Shown: positions 8,750-17,642 of the stretch, one piece after another
How the letters are laid out: each line of letters opens with the position of its first letter
How positions within the stretch are numbered: position 1 is the stretch's first letter
Assembly: GCF_023156585.1 (NCBI RefSeq)
Contig: NZ_JALNMI010000004.1
Span: 439,676 to 503,675 of the forward strand
Source of the DNA: Subsaxibacter sp. CAU 1640
Lineage (GTDB): Bacteria; Bacteroidota; Bacteroidia; Flavobacteriales; Flavobacteriaceae
Direction of reading: 5' to 3'
DNA: 64,000 nt
Program-made: the position numbers and the translations under genes
Notes under the pieces: generated by a model
What the model was told of the DNA's origin: nothing
Database searches by the model: none
The model's input: the letters and a program-made list of their open reading frames with translations, nothing else

Positions 8750-9145
8750 ATGAAAATCATCGTTTCCATAACAATGTCATTCCTATTCCTTTTTCAGGGA
8801 ATAGCGGCCAATATGGAGGTGTGCAAGCAAATAGAAGAAATATCACACTTCGTTGCCCATTATCAAGAACATAAAGAAGTTGATGACTATTCCTTCATAA
8901 AATATGTTTATGAGGATTACATCAACGACGATGGAACATCTGACGACCATCATCAGGATTCAGACCACGAAGATGTGCCTTTGCATACAAGCCATCAATG
9001 TTGCCAGCATTTTGTATTCTTCACACCATTTCAGCCAACATTAATTACTGATGTTTCCTTTGAGGCGCAAAATCAATTCAATTTCTACACATTTCATCTA
9101 AATTCCAGATATCTGGAATCCCTTTTTCAACCCCCACGAGTTTAA
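8750..9145 (+). CDS. Small secreted His/Asp-rich protein preceding czcA
   Basis: The 131-residue protein starts at ATG 8750, which gives a proper signal peptide (MKIIVSITMSFLFLFQGIAA); a TTG 45 bp upstream lies in the operator region and is unlikely to be the start. The mature part contains an acidic His-rich stretch (DDHHQDSDHED...HTSHQCCQH, about residues 65-88) that could bind Zn(II) or related ions. I do not recognise a named family. Small proteins of this kind often precede CzcA-type genes in Flavobacteriia. It is probably the first gene of the metal-efflux operon and may be a periplasmic metal buffer. Confidence 0.65.
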   Translation: MKIIVSITMSFLFLFQGIAANMEVCKQIEEISHFVAHYQEHKEVDDYSFIKYVYEDYINDDGTSDDHHQDSDHEDVPLHTSHQCCQHFVFFTPFQPTLITDVSFEAQNQFNFYTFHLNSRYLESLFQPPRV

Positions 9146-9241
9146 TGAAAATATCTGCAACGGCAGGTATCTTATAAATTATTGTTGTCCATATCAATCG
9201 TGGTCAACTTACTACTATTTATAATTCATTAAACTTTTTCT

Positions 9242-12200
9242 ATGATTAACAAAATCATTTCATTTTCCATTAATAACAAGTTTATTATTGGGCTCTTTAT
9301 AGTGGCATTGGTAGGTACAGGCATTTGGTCTATGGCCACTATAAATCTGGGTTCTGTACCCGATATTACCAATAATCAAGTGCAAGTTATTACCGTTGCC
9401 CCAAATTTAGGGACTGAAGATATTGAGCAATTTGTTACCTACCCGGTAGAATTGGCTATGGCAAACCTTCCTGATGTTATCGAACTGCGTTCTGTATCTC
9501 GTTTTGGTCTTTCTGTGGTTACCATTGTCTTTAAGGACGAGGCGGGTACTTATCTTCCCCGGCAATTGGTGCAAGAGAAATTGACAGAAGTTGCTGGAGA
9601 AATCCCCGAAGGCTTCGGCACGCCATTTATGGCACCCATTACTACAGGTCTGGGAGAAATCTACCAATATACTTTAAAACTAAAAGAAGGCTACGAAGAT
9701 AAATACGACGCCATGGAGCTTCGTACCATACAGGATTGGATTGTAAAACGCCAAATGGCATTAGTCCCCGGAGTGGTCGAGGTCAATGCTTTTGGAGGCT
9801 ATGTGAAACAATATGAAGTTGCCATAAATCCTGATAAATTAAAAAGTTTTGGCATTACAATGAATCAGGTTTTTGAAGCCCTGAAAGTGAACAACGCTAA
9901 TACGGGAGGTGCTTACATCGAGAAAAACCACCAAGCAAATTTCATTCGTGGCGAAGGTTTGGCACGTAGTCTTGAGGATTTGGAAAACACCGTTGTAACC
10001 ACACAAAATGGAAGCCCTGTTTTAGTGCGCGATGTCGCTGAAAAAGTGGGCTATGGGAATCAAGTGCGCTATGGTGCGTTTACTCAAGACGGACACGAAA
10101 CTGTTGGGGGACAAATACTGATGCTGAAAGGCGAAAGCCCTGGTAACGTGGTCGAAAATGTGGAGAAGCGCATTGCAGAAATACAAAAATCCCTGCCGGA
10201 AGGCGTTTACATAGATACGTTTTTAAGTAGAAGTGAACTTATCGGAAGGACCACAAGCACCGTTGAAAAAAACCTTATTGAAGGTTCATTGATTGTGATT
10301 TTCGTTTTGGTCTTGCTTTTGGGAAGTTTCCGTGGTGGATTAATTACAGCTTCGGTAATCCCTTTATCATTACTGTTTGCATTTATCTTGATGAAACAAT
10401 TTGGGGTGTGGGCAAATTTAATGTCCTTGGGGGCAATCGATTTTGGTATCATCGTGGATGGCGCAGTTATTATTGTGGAGGGAATGGTATTTCACATCCA
10501 TCAACGGATGAAGAAAACCACAACCGCCATTGGCCAGCCAGAAATGGATGAAATAGCCTATGAATCGGCAAGCACGATGATGAATTCGGCTTTTTTCGGT
10601 CAGCTTATTATCCTTATCGTATTTACACCGATTCTCTTTTTAACTGGTGTAGAAGGAAAAATGTTCCGTCCAATGGCATTTACTTTCGGATTTGCGGTTT
10701 TGGGAGCGATTATCCTGTGCCTTACGTATGTACCAATGATTTCGTCAATGTTCCTAAAACCTGCCAGAAATCAGAACAGTTGGTTCGCCAAATTTGAAAA
10801 CAGGATTGACAGGTTCAGTGATAAAATAATGTCAGGGTTGAACAGGGCGTATGTGCCCTTGCTCAATTTCGCACTTCGCTTTAGGGCTGGTGTCATTATT
10901 GGTGCGGTTGGGCTGCTATTGATTGCAGGATTTATTTTCAGCAATATGGGTGGCGAATTCATACCTAAATTTGATGAGGGCGATATTGCGTTTCAGGCTT
11001 TGATAAAACCGGGGAGCAGTCTTACGGAATCTATTGAAGCCTCAAAAAAACTTCAAAATTTAATCAATGAATTTCCTGAAGTAAAAACAGTGGTTTCAAG
11101 GATTGGTGTGGCCGAAATACCGACAGACCCAATGCCAATGGACATTGCCGATAGCTATATTATTCTTGAAAAGGATAAGAGCAAATGGACTTCCGCAGAT
11201 AGCAAAGAAGAACTTATAGAAAAAATACAGGAAAAAATTTCAGTTGTTCCCGGTGTGAATTTCGTGTTTACGCAACCTGTGGAACTTCGTTTTAACGAAC
11301 TGCTTACGGGTGTTCGGGAGGACGTGGCCATTAAATTGTACGGAGAAGATTTGGGCGTATTGGCAGACAAGGTTCAGGAAATCGCAGCGGTTATCAGAAG
11401 CGTTCCCGGAGCGGCCGACCTCAATGTGGAAGCCACGAGTGGTTTGCCACAGATGACGGTAGAATACAATCGCGCAAAAATGGCACAGTACGGTGTAACC
11501 GTTGATAAGCTGAATGATTATGTAAGTGCCGCCTTTTCAGGAGAAGCGGCAGGGGTGATTTTTGAAGGCGAAAAACGCTTTGATGTGGTCATTCGTTTGG
11601 CGAAGGACTTCAGACAGGACATCAATAGCCTTAAAAATTTATATATCGATTTACCAAACGGAGCGCAAGTGCCCTTAAAGGAAGTAGCGGACATCAGCTA
11701 TAAGCCCGGTCCAATGCAGATTTCAAGGGACAATACCTCGCGTCGTATTTCGGTAGGGGTCAATGTCCGTGGGCGCGATGTAAAATCGATGGTCGAGGAG
11801 ATTCAGCAAAAACTGGAAACGGAAGTGAAACTGCCACCGGGTTATTTTGTAACCTACGGAGGTTCGTTTGAGAACCTGCAACGTGCATCAGACCGATTGA
11901 TGATTGTAGTACCTATCGCTCTTTTCCTAATATTCATATTGCTCTACTTTGCGTTGAGCTCGTTTTCCCAATCACTAATGATTTATATGGCAGTTCCTTT
12001 GGCGGCCATTGGTGGCGTGTTTGCCCTTTGGATAAGGGGAATGCCTTTCAGTATTTCAGCGGGAGTCGGATTTATTGTGCTCTTTGGAGTAGCGGTATTG
12101 AACGGGTTGGTACTGATAAACAAATTCAATGAACTAAAAGAAAGTGGAATGACAGACTTAAAAAAACGAATATACGAAGCAACACACGAAAGGTTGCGAC

Positions 12201-13657
12201 CAATTTTGCTAACCGCAACGGCGGCCATTATGGGCTTTATCCCAATGGCAATTTCTACCTCTGGTGGTGCTGAAGTACAGCGACCATTGGCAACGGTGGT
12301 TATTGGCGGATTGCTCACAGCAACATTTTTAACACTTGTAGTCCTTCCGGTATTGTACTATTGGTTGGAATCGAGAAAGGTACGAAACAATACTAATGGC
12401 GATGTAAGCTATATCAACAAATCCACGAACATTATAACCGTGTTGTTGATGGTGGGTGGTTTGATGGCTTCCGGAACTGCGGTGGCCCAAGACACCAATC
12501 AAGATGGCACAATTCCTAAAACCTTGACCGTAGATGAGGCCATCGCTTTGGCAAAACAGAATTATCCATCGCTTAAGGAAAGTGAAGCGTTTATTGAAAG
12601 GGAAAAGGCTATGAAAGGCACCAGTTTTGACCTTGGTAGCACCCAAGTTTTCACGGGAAAGGAAGAATATGGAAATAATCTTCCCGGGGTACAGACAACC
12701 ATTGGTGTGCAACAGGGCAACATTGACTTGCTTTCGGGATTTTCAAAATCCAAGTTTTATAAAGAGCGTATTGTTTTGGGAGAGAAGTTTTACGTAGCGA
12801 GTGAGCAACAGTTGGTACGCAATGTGATGCAAGCCTATGACCAAATTAATTATTACAAGGCACAGTTGCGTTTTGCAGACCAATTGGACAGTATTTATGC
12901 CAATTTCAAGACCGCTGCCCAACTTCGTTATGACACGGGAGAAACTGGTAAGCTGGAATTTATTTCAGCCTCTTCCGAATTTCAACAGATTCAAGTGTTA
13001 AGGCAACAAGCCTATGACGATATTGAAATTGCCAAACGTGCCTTAAAACAATATTTGGGAACAGATGAACCCATCGAAACGGTGGACGGTTTTTATGAGC
13101 CATTGGATTTTATGGCAACTTTGGATTCAACTTCGGTGGCAAACAACCCAATATTGCAATATGCGTTGCAGAACGCCGAAGTAAGTAAAGCCAATGTGGG
13201 CGTTGAAAAATCGGAATTGCTGCCAAAATTCAGCTTTTCTTATGGACGGCAGGTTGTGGATGATGTTTCGGGATTCAATACCTATCAGGCAGGAATCAGT
13301 ATTCCGTTGTGGTTTTTTCCGCAAAAATCACGGGTAAAGGCAGCCAAGGCAGATGCAATGATGGCAGAAAATCAATATTTGGAGCAAAAGGCAACCACCG
13401 AAAGTAGGGTGTCGCAATTGTTCAAATCCCTTGAAAAAACGCAGAAAATATTGCAGTATTATGAAGAAGGCGCATTGCTTTTGGCGGAAGAACAAATAAC
13501 AACCGCAGAACTGGCATCCAAGGAAGGTGAAATAGATTATGTGAACTATATCACCATCCTTAACAGTGCCATCAGGATAAAGCAAACACATTTGGAATAT
13601 ATCAATCAATACAACCAACAGGCCATTGAGGTGCAGTACCAATTGGGCAATCTATAA
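9242..13657 (+). CDS. czcA: CzcA-family heavy-metal RND pump fused to a TolC-like outer-membrane factor
   Basis: The protein is 1471 residues. Residues 1 to about 1050 form the full RND pump with 12 transmembrane helices. The HME1-type motif DFGIIVDGAVIIVEG (centred near residue 405) indicates Zn/Co/Cd rather than Cu specificity. Residues about 1060-1082 form a hydrophobic segment ending AVAQ that looks like an internal signal peptide. The rest (about 1090-1471) is an outer-membrane efflux protein with the TVDEAIALAKQNYPSL start and coiled-coil repeats. Such fusions are typical of Bacteroidota metal pumps. It drives proton-coupled export together with the CzcB-like adaptor 7 bp downstream. 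Confidence 0.9.
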   Translation: MINKIISFSINNKFIIGLFIVALVGTGIWSMATINLGSVPDITNNQVQVITVAPNLGTEDIEQFVTYPVELAMANLPDVIELRSVSRFGLSVVTIVFKDEAGTYLPRQLVQEKLTEVAGEIPEGFGTPFMAPITTGLGEIYQYTLKLKEGYEDKYDAMELRTIQDWIVKRQMALVPGVVEVNAFGGYVKQYEVAINPDKLKSFGITMNQVFEALKVNNANTGGAYIEKNHQANFIRGEGLARSLEDLENTVVTTQNGSPVLVRDVAEKVGYGNQVRYGAFTQDGHETVGGQILMLKGESPGNVVENVEKRIAEIQKSLPEGVYIDTFLSRSELIGRTTSTVEKNLIEGSLIVIFVLVLLLGSFRGGLITASVIPLSLLFAFILMKQFGVWANLMSLGAIDFGIIVDGAVIIVEGMVFHIHQRMKKTTTAIGQPEMDEIAYESASTMMNSAFFGQLIILIVFTPILFLTGVEGKMFRPMAFTFGFAVLGAIILCLTYVPMISSMFLKPARNQNSWFAKFENRIDRFSDKIMSGLNRAYVPLLNFALRFRAGVIIGAVGLLLIAGFIFSNMGGEFIPKFDEGDIAFQALIKPGSSLTESIEASKKLQNLINEFPEVKTVVSRIGVAEIPTDPMPMDIADSYIILEKDKSKWTSADSKEELIEKIQEKISVVPGVNFVFTQPVELRFNELLTGVREDVAIKLYGEDLGVLADKVQEIAAVIRSVPGAADLNVEATSGLPQMTVEYNRAKMAQYGVTVDKLNDYVSAAFSGEAAGVIFEGEKRFDVVIRLAKDFRQDINSLKNLYIDLPNGAQVPLKEVADISYKPGPMQISRDNTSRRISVGVNVRGRDVKSMVEEIQQKLETEVKLPPGYFVTYGGSFENLQRASDRLMIVVPIALFLIFILLYFALSSFSQSLMIYMAVPLAAIGGVFALWIRGMPFSISAGVGFIVLFGVAVLNGLVLINKFNELKESGMTDLKKRIYEATHERLRPILLTATAAIMGFIPMAISTSGGAEVQRPLATVVIGGLLTATFLTLVVLPVLYYWLESRKVRNNTNGDVSYINKSTNIITVLLMVGGLMASGTAVAQDTNQDGTIPKTLTVDEAIALAKQNYPSLKESEAFIEREKAMKGTSFDLGSTQVFTGKEEYGNNLPGVQTTIGVQQGNIDLLSGFSKSKFYKERIVLGEKFYVASEQQLVRNVMQAYDQINYYKAQLRFADQLDSIYANFKTAAQLRYDTGETGKLEFISASSEFQQIQVLRQQAYDDIEIAKRALKQYLGTDEPIETVDGFYEPLDFMATLDSTSVANNPILQYALQNAEVSKANVGVEKSELLPKFSFSYGRQVVDDVSGFNTYQAGISIPLWFFPQKSRVKAAKADAMMAENQYLEQKATTESRVSQLFKSLEKTQKILQYYEEGALLLAEEQITTAELASKEGEIDYVNYITILNSAIRIKQTHLEYINQYNQQAIEVQYQLGNL

Positions 13658-13664
13658 TCTTAAA

Positions 13665-14891
13665 ATGAAACAGGAAATGAAATATATCAAAATAATCAGT
13701 TCAATAATGGCCATAGCCTTATTAATGGCTTGCAACAACAAAGCTGAAAGCAAATTGGACCACAACGAAACGCAAACGTCCGAGCATTCTGAAGGCGAGG
13801 AAGCTGGACACGAAAATGAAGAAGGCGTGGTAGCCATTACCCGGGCACAGGCAGAAACCATTGGTCTTGAAATGAAACCATTGGAACAAAAAAATTTGGG
13901 AAACACCATAAAAGTTACTGGCCAATTGGAATTATTTCCACAGGACAGGGCCAACATAAGTCCCTTTGTGGGTGGAAATGTCCGTTCCATCACTGTCATA
14001 GAAGGCGACAAAGTGAGCAAAGGTCAGGTATTGGCATATTTGGAACATCCAGATATCATTACAATGCAACAGGAATTTCAGGAAAAGAACGATGAACTGG
14101 TCTTTTTGGAACAGGATTTTGAACGAAAAAAAATACTACACGAAAAGGGCGTTTCATCAGGGAAGGAATTTCAACTGGCACAGTCCAAATTTCGTTCTAC
14201 CACATCAAGTGTCAATGGATTGCGTTCCAAACTAAAACTTCTGGGCATCAATACCAGTAAAGTTTTGGAAGGGCAAATCTATTCGGCAGTACCCATTACC
14301 TCGCCCATCAGTGGCTTTGTGGATGAAGTAATGGTCAGCCTTGGCGATTACGTTGCGCCACAGACCAAAATGTTCACGGTAAGTGACAATACAGAAATCC
14401 ACGCCGACTTTAAAGTCTATGAAAAGGACATCCATAAAGTAAAAGAAGGGCAGGAAATATATTTTACGGTGGCTTCAAAACCAAATGAGCTTTTAAAGGC
14501 AAAAATTCACGCCATAGGTAAAACCTTTGAAACAGACCCCAAAGCCTTGCACGTTCACGCAGACGTACATAATGAAGACAAAGAACTTCTTCCGGGAATG
14601 TATGTGGAAGGTAGAATTGCCCAAGATGAAAAAATGGTCTATGCCGTACCCGAGGATGCAATTATCAAAGAAGGCGAACAATCCTTTATTTTTATTTTGG
14701 ATGAAGATGGCGAAAAGGAAGCGAATAAAATGAAATTTAAAATGATACCCGTAAGCACAGGCATTACAGATTTGGATTTTGTGGAAATAAACCTTCCTGC
14801 AAATGTCCCGAAAGGAATCAAGGTAGTAACAAAAGGAGCCTATACGCTTTCTTCGGAAATGGTCAAGGGCGAACTGGAACACGGTCATTAA
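13665..14891 (+). CDS. czcB: RND efflux periplasmic adaptor, CzcB-like lipoprotein
   Basis: This is a 408-residue adaptor. ATG 13665 was chosen because it gives a lipoprotein signal with lipobox LLMAC; the frame extends to 13626 inside czcA. A short His/Glu-rich linker (DHNETQTSEHSEGEEAGHENEE) follows, then the lipoyl-like domain (ISPFVGGNVRSITVIEGDKVSKGQVLAYLEHPD), an alpha hairpin, and two barrel domains. It should bridge the CzcA part and the TolC-like part of the preceding fusion. Spacing of 7 bp from czcA indicates co-translation. The acidic, His-rich linker is a plausible Zn(II) site. Confidence 0.88.
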   Translation: MKQEMKYIKIISSIMAIALLMACNNKAESKLDHNETQTSEHSEGEEAGHENEEGVVAITRAQAETIGLEMKPLEQKNLGNTIKVTGQLELFPQDRANISPFVGGNVRSITVIEGDKVSKGQVLAYLEHPDIITMQQEFQEKNDELVFLEQDFERKKILHEKGVSSGKEFQLAQSKFRSTTSSVNGLRSKLKLLGINTSKVLEGQIYSAVPITSPISGFVDEVMVSLGDYVAPQTKMFTVSDNTEIHADFKVYEKDIHKVKEGQEIYFTVASKPNELLKAKIHAIGKTFETDPKALHVHADVHNEDKELLPGMYVEGRIAQDEKMVYAVPEDAIIKEGEQSFIFILDEDGEKEANKMKFKMIPVSTGITDLDFVEINLPANVPKGIKVVTKGAYTLSSEMVKGELEHGH

Positions 14892-14924
14892 AAATTTGTA
14901 AATTTTAAAACAAAACGATATCAG

Positions 14925-15263
14925 ATGAAAGAGATAAAAGCATTTATAAAACCGAACCGAATCCAAAGAGTAATCGAAGCTTTGGCCGAAAACGGGTTTA
15001 AGAGTATGACACTTTCACAGGCAGAAGGCACGGGAGCGTTTAAGGCAAAGGGTGCAAGACCCTCGCTTGATTTTCACGTAACCGACAGTCCTGTGGTAAA
15101 GTTGGAACTGGTCTGCCAAAACGAAGAGGCCCAAGATGCCATAGACCTTATCATTGCCAATGGAAAGACCAATGAGCAGGGCGATGGAATTATCTATATG
15201 ATGGATATTGATGACGCTTTTCAGATTAAAACGGGAGAGTCGTTGAAGAAAAAACAGGGATAA
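14925..15263 (+). CDS. PII-like protein in metal-efflux operon
   Basis: The protein has 112 residues and a GlnB/PII-like ferredoxin fold: MKEIKAFIKPNRIQRVIEAL at the start, and GDGIIYMMDIDDAFQIKTGE at the end in place of the classical IFV...R.R.G.....A region. The T-loop segment (about 36-50, GTGAFKAKGARPSLDF) lacks the usual uridylylated Tyr context. A divergent PII group (PII-NG) has been described beside CusABC/CzcA-type pumps, and this gene fits it. A role in sensing nucleotide or metal state and modulating the pump or the neighbouring permease is inferred. It sits 33 bp after czcB and 6 bp before the Fur-family gene. Confidence 0.75.
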   Translation: MKEIKAFIKPNRIQRVIEALAENGFKSMTLSQAEGTGAFKAKGARPSLDFHVTDSPVVKLELVCQNEEAQDAIDLIIANGKTNEQGDGIIYMMDIDDAFQIKTGESLKKKQG

Positions 15264-15269
15264 ATTGAG

Positions 15270-15701
15270 ATGTTTATGAATGAAATTGAAACATTTTTAG
15301 AGCACAAAAACGTTCGGCCAACCGCAATGCGCATCCTTATCTACAAATATATGGCACAGCAGGATACAGCGGTAGCATTGACCGATGTTGAAAACGCTTT
15401 TGCCAAAGCGGAACGCACCACCCTTTACCGAACCATCAAAACTTTTGAGGAAAAAGGTATCGTGCACCAAATAGAAGATGGCACTGGAACCACTAAATAT
15501 GCACTCTGCGAGCCTGGTTGCAACTGCGAGATTGAACAGGATTTGCACCTACATTTCCATTGCAACAATTGCGATGAAACAGTTTGCCTCACGCAACATA
15601 AAATCCCACATATTAATTTACCTGACGGCTATTTGGCCGAAGATGTAAACCTTGTGGTCAAGGGGATTTGTGAGAAATGCAGTAACCAATCAAATCAATA
15701 A
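15270..15701 (+). CDS. Fur-family transcriptional regulator
   Basis: This is a 143-residue regulator. Residues 1-80 form the winged helix (RPTAMRILIYKYM, KAERTTLYRTIKTFEEKGIVHQIED). Residues 85-140 hold the dimerisation/metal domain with HLHFHCNNCDETVCL and a C-terminal CEKC, consistent with a structural Zn(Cys)4 site and His sensing ligands. An alternative start is Met3 (15276). It lies inside the czc operon, 6 bp after the PII-like gene. The paired TTGCAC-N5-TTGCAT sites ahead of both metal operons are good candidates for its operators, so metal-responsive auto-repression is the simplest model. Confidence 0.88.
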   Translation: MFMNEIETFLEHKNVRPTAMRILIYKYMAQQDTAVALTDVENAFAKAERTTLYRTIKTFEEKGIVHQIEDGTGTTKYALCEPGCNCEIEQDLHLHFHCNNCDETVCLTQHKIPHINLPDGYLAEDVNLVVKGICEKCSNQSNQ

Positions 15702-15713
15702 AAAAAAATTAGT

Positions 15714-17030
15714 ATGGCAGAATTAAAAAAATCACTCGGAACACTTCGCCTTACCTTTTATGGTGTTGGTACTATAGTAGGCGCGGGAATTTATACCGTT
15801 ATTGGTGCGGCCGCAGGACAAGCGGGTACAGACCTTTGGTTGAGTTTTATCTTCGCTGCGATTGCTGCAAGTGTTTCGGCAATGTCGTATGCAGAAATGT
15901 CCTCTACCTATCCCAATGCAGGAGCCGAATTCATTTTTGTACGCAAAGCATTTCCAAAGATAGACATACCGTCCTTTCTCACTGGCTGGACTGTTGCCTT
16001 TCACAGTTCAGCCACAATAGCCGCTGTTTTGCTGGCCTTTTCGGGATATTTCAACACTTTTTTTAGTGTCCCTTCCTTTTTGATAAGTTATGGCGTGTTG
16101 ATAGTCCTTTCATTGATAAGCATTACGGGCATCAAGAAATCATCTACTGCCAATATTATAATGGTTAGCATACAGTTGTTGGGATTGTTCATTCTCATTG
16201 CAGTCGGTCTGGCTGAAACTGGTCCGCCAAAAGCAGAATTTTTCGAAGTGGAATCCTTTTCGGGTACGTTGGCGGCTACTGCAACCTTGTTTTTTGTCTA
16301 TACCGGATTTGAGCATATGGCATCATTGGGTTCGGAAGTGAAAAACCCTGGCAAGACCATACCTCGTGCCTTTCTATTGACAATGGTCTTTACCACCGTA
16401 ATTTATTTGCTCATAGCTTTTACAGTTCTTAATATTGCTGACCCATCAGAACTGGCAAAAGTAGATTCGCCACTATCGCTTGCAGCATCCAATCTCAACA
16501 GTTGGTTGCCTATTGCCTTGGCGGTCGCAGCACTTTTTGCCACGGCAAATGCCGCCTTTAGCGGTATTATTTCCATTAGCAGGTTGCTGTTCGGAATGGC
16601 AAGTGTGGGCGAACTTCCAAAGTTTATGACCAAGACCAATGCACAAAAAGTGCCGTGGGTCACCACCATTGTGGTTATGGCGGCAGTTGCGGGATTTATG
16701 TTGTTGGGCGATATTAAAATCGTAGCGGGAATGTCATCGTTGGGTGCGCTGCTCGTATTTGTAGCCGTAAACATTGCCCTCATTGTATTGCGTTTCAAAG
16801 CACCTGATAAAGAAAGACCTTTTAAAGTTCCTTTGGCTATTGGGAAAGTGCCAATACTGCCAATTTTGGCAATATTTATTAGCCTATCTTTAATTATACA
16901 ATATGATTGGCAAGTATATGCCGCATTTGTAGGTGCTATTGTAGTGGGTATCGTGTTGGATTACTTTTTGGATAAAAGACCCAAAGAAGGCATAGATGTG
17001 GAAGATGAAAACGAATTGTTTAAACATTAA
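15714..17030 (+). CDS. APC-family amino acid permease
   Basis: This 438-residue protein has about 12 transmembrane helices and the APC start (LGTLRLTFYGVGTIVGAGIYTVIGAAAG) with helix-1 GAGIY substrate loop. GFEHMASLGSEVKNPGKTIPRAF is the conserved helix 6 to loop signature. It is an amino acid/polyamine transporter by family. The presence of such a permease between a Fur-family gene (12 bp upstream) and a small downstream gene (9 bp) inside a metal-efflux operon is unusual. It might move metal-chelating amino acids such as Cys or His, but this is inference only. Confidence 0.85.
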   Translation: MAELKKSLGTLRLTFYGVGTIVGAGIYTVIGAAAGQAGTDLWLSFIFAAIAASVSAMSYAEMSSTYPNAGAEFIFVRKAFPKIDIPSFLTGWTVAFHSSATIAAVLLAFSGYFNTFFSVPSFLISYGVLIVLSLISITGIKKSSTANIIMVSIQLLGLFILIAVGLAETGPPKAEFFEVESFSGTLAATATLFFVYTGFEHMASLGSEVKNPGKTIPRAFLLTMVFTTVIYLLIAFTVLNIADPSELAKVDSPLSLAASNLNSWLPIALAVAALFATANAAFSGIISISRLLFGMASVGELPKFMTKTNAQKVPWVTTIVVMAAVAGFMLLGDIKIVAGMSSLGALLVFVAVNIALIVLRFKAPDKERPFKVPLAIGKVPILPILAIFISLSLIIQYDWQVYAAFVGAIVVGIVLDYFLDKRPKEGIDVEDENELFKH

Positions 17031-17039
17031 TCGAGTATT

Positions 17040-17216
17040 ATGGACTGGATGTTTGATGATTTCAAAACGGAATTGGATGCCCTAAATCCAACAGTACGCG
17101 AAAAAGCTTTGGAAATTGCCAAGGAACTTGTACAAGAGAAAGACCTTTCAGCAAAAGAAGCGTTGAAAGAAGCTATTATAAGAGCAGAGGAATGGTTTTA
17201 TGACCTTGGTGGATAG
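17040..17216 (+). CDS. Small acidic protein, last gene of the czc operon
   Basis: Translation from ATG 17040 gives 58 residues, MDWMFDDFKTELDALN to RAEEWFYDLGG, with a mostly helical charged composition. No membrane segment or Cys is present. The stop is 61 bp before the next gene and directly before the second operator. Spacing of 9 bp from the permease suggests co-translation. I do not recognise the family. Codon usage resembles its neighbours, so the gene is probably real. Confidence 0.6.
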   Translation: MDWMFDDFKTELDALNPTVREKALEIAKELVQEKDLSAKEALKEAIIRAEEWFYDLGG

Positions 17217-17224
17217 CAATTTAT

Positions 17225-17241
17225 TTGCACTTCCATTGCAT
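17225..17241 (+). promoter_or_regulatory. Candidate metal-regulator operator, copy 2
   Basis: TTGCAC (17225-17230) and TTGCAT (17236-17241) have the same sequence and 5-bp spacing as the site at 8705-8721. It lies 36 bp before the start of the SpoIIAA-like/ZntA unit. TACATTG at 17254-17260 could be part of the -7 region. Confidence 0.6.
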
Positions 17242-17277
17242 TGATTATATCACTACATTGATTAAAATTTGAAATTA

Positions 17278-17632
17278 TGATACAGTTATTGAATTCAGAA
17301 AAAGATAATGTGATTGCCGCCATTTTGGAAGGCAAAATCTCTAAAACCGATGTGGAGTCCATTCATTCCCGTATTCACCAAATCCTGAAAACAATCAAAA
17401 AGTCGATTTCTATTTTGAAATGCACGATTTTGAAGGTTATACCTTAAAAGGCTTTTGGGAAGATATTAAAGTAGATAGCGCACACATTTCGGATTATGGA
17501 AAAATGGCTTTTGTGGGCGAAAAGAAATGGCAGGAATGGGTCGCAAAAGCTACCGATTTCTTTACGAGCTCTGAAGTGAAATACTTCGATTTAAAAGAAA
17601 AAGAAGCAGCTAAAAAATGGATAGCACAATAA
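17278..17632 (+). pseudogene. SpoIIAA-like (STAS-fold) protein with a one-base frameshift
   Basis: From ATG 17278 the frame encodes MIQLLNSEKDNVIAAILEGKISKTDVESIH..., the start of a SpoIIAA-like protein, then runs into an early stop after about 56 codons. The remainder (KVDFYFEMHDFEGYTLKGFWEDIK to KKWIAQ) continues in the next frame through 17632. The break maps to about 17383-17390 within CTGAAAACAATC, where one extra A would restore a protein of about 118 residues. Either a single-base deletion in an A run inactivated the gene or the sequence has an error. It is the first gene of the ZntA-type unit (10 bp upstream of the ATPase). Confidence 0.75.
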
Positions 17633-17642
17633 AATTGGACCA

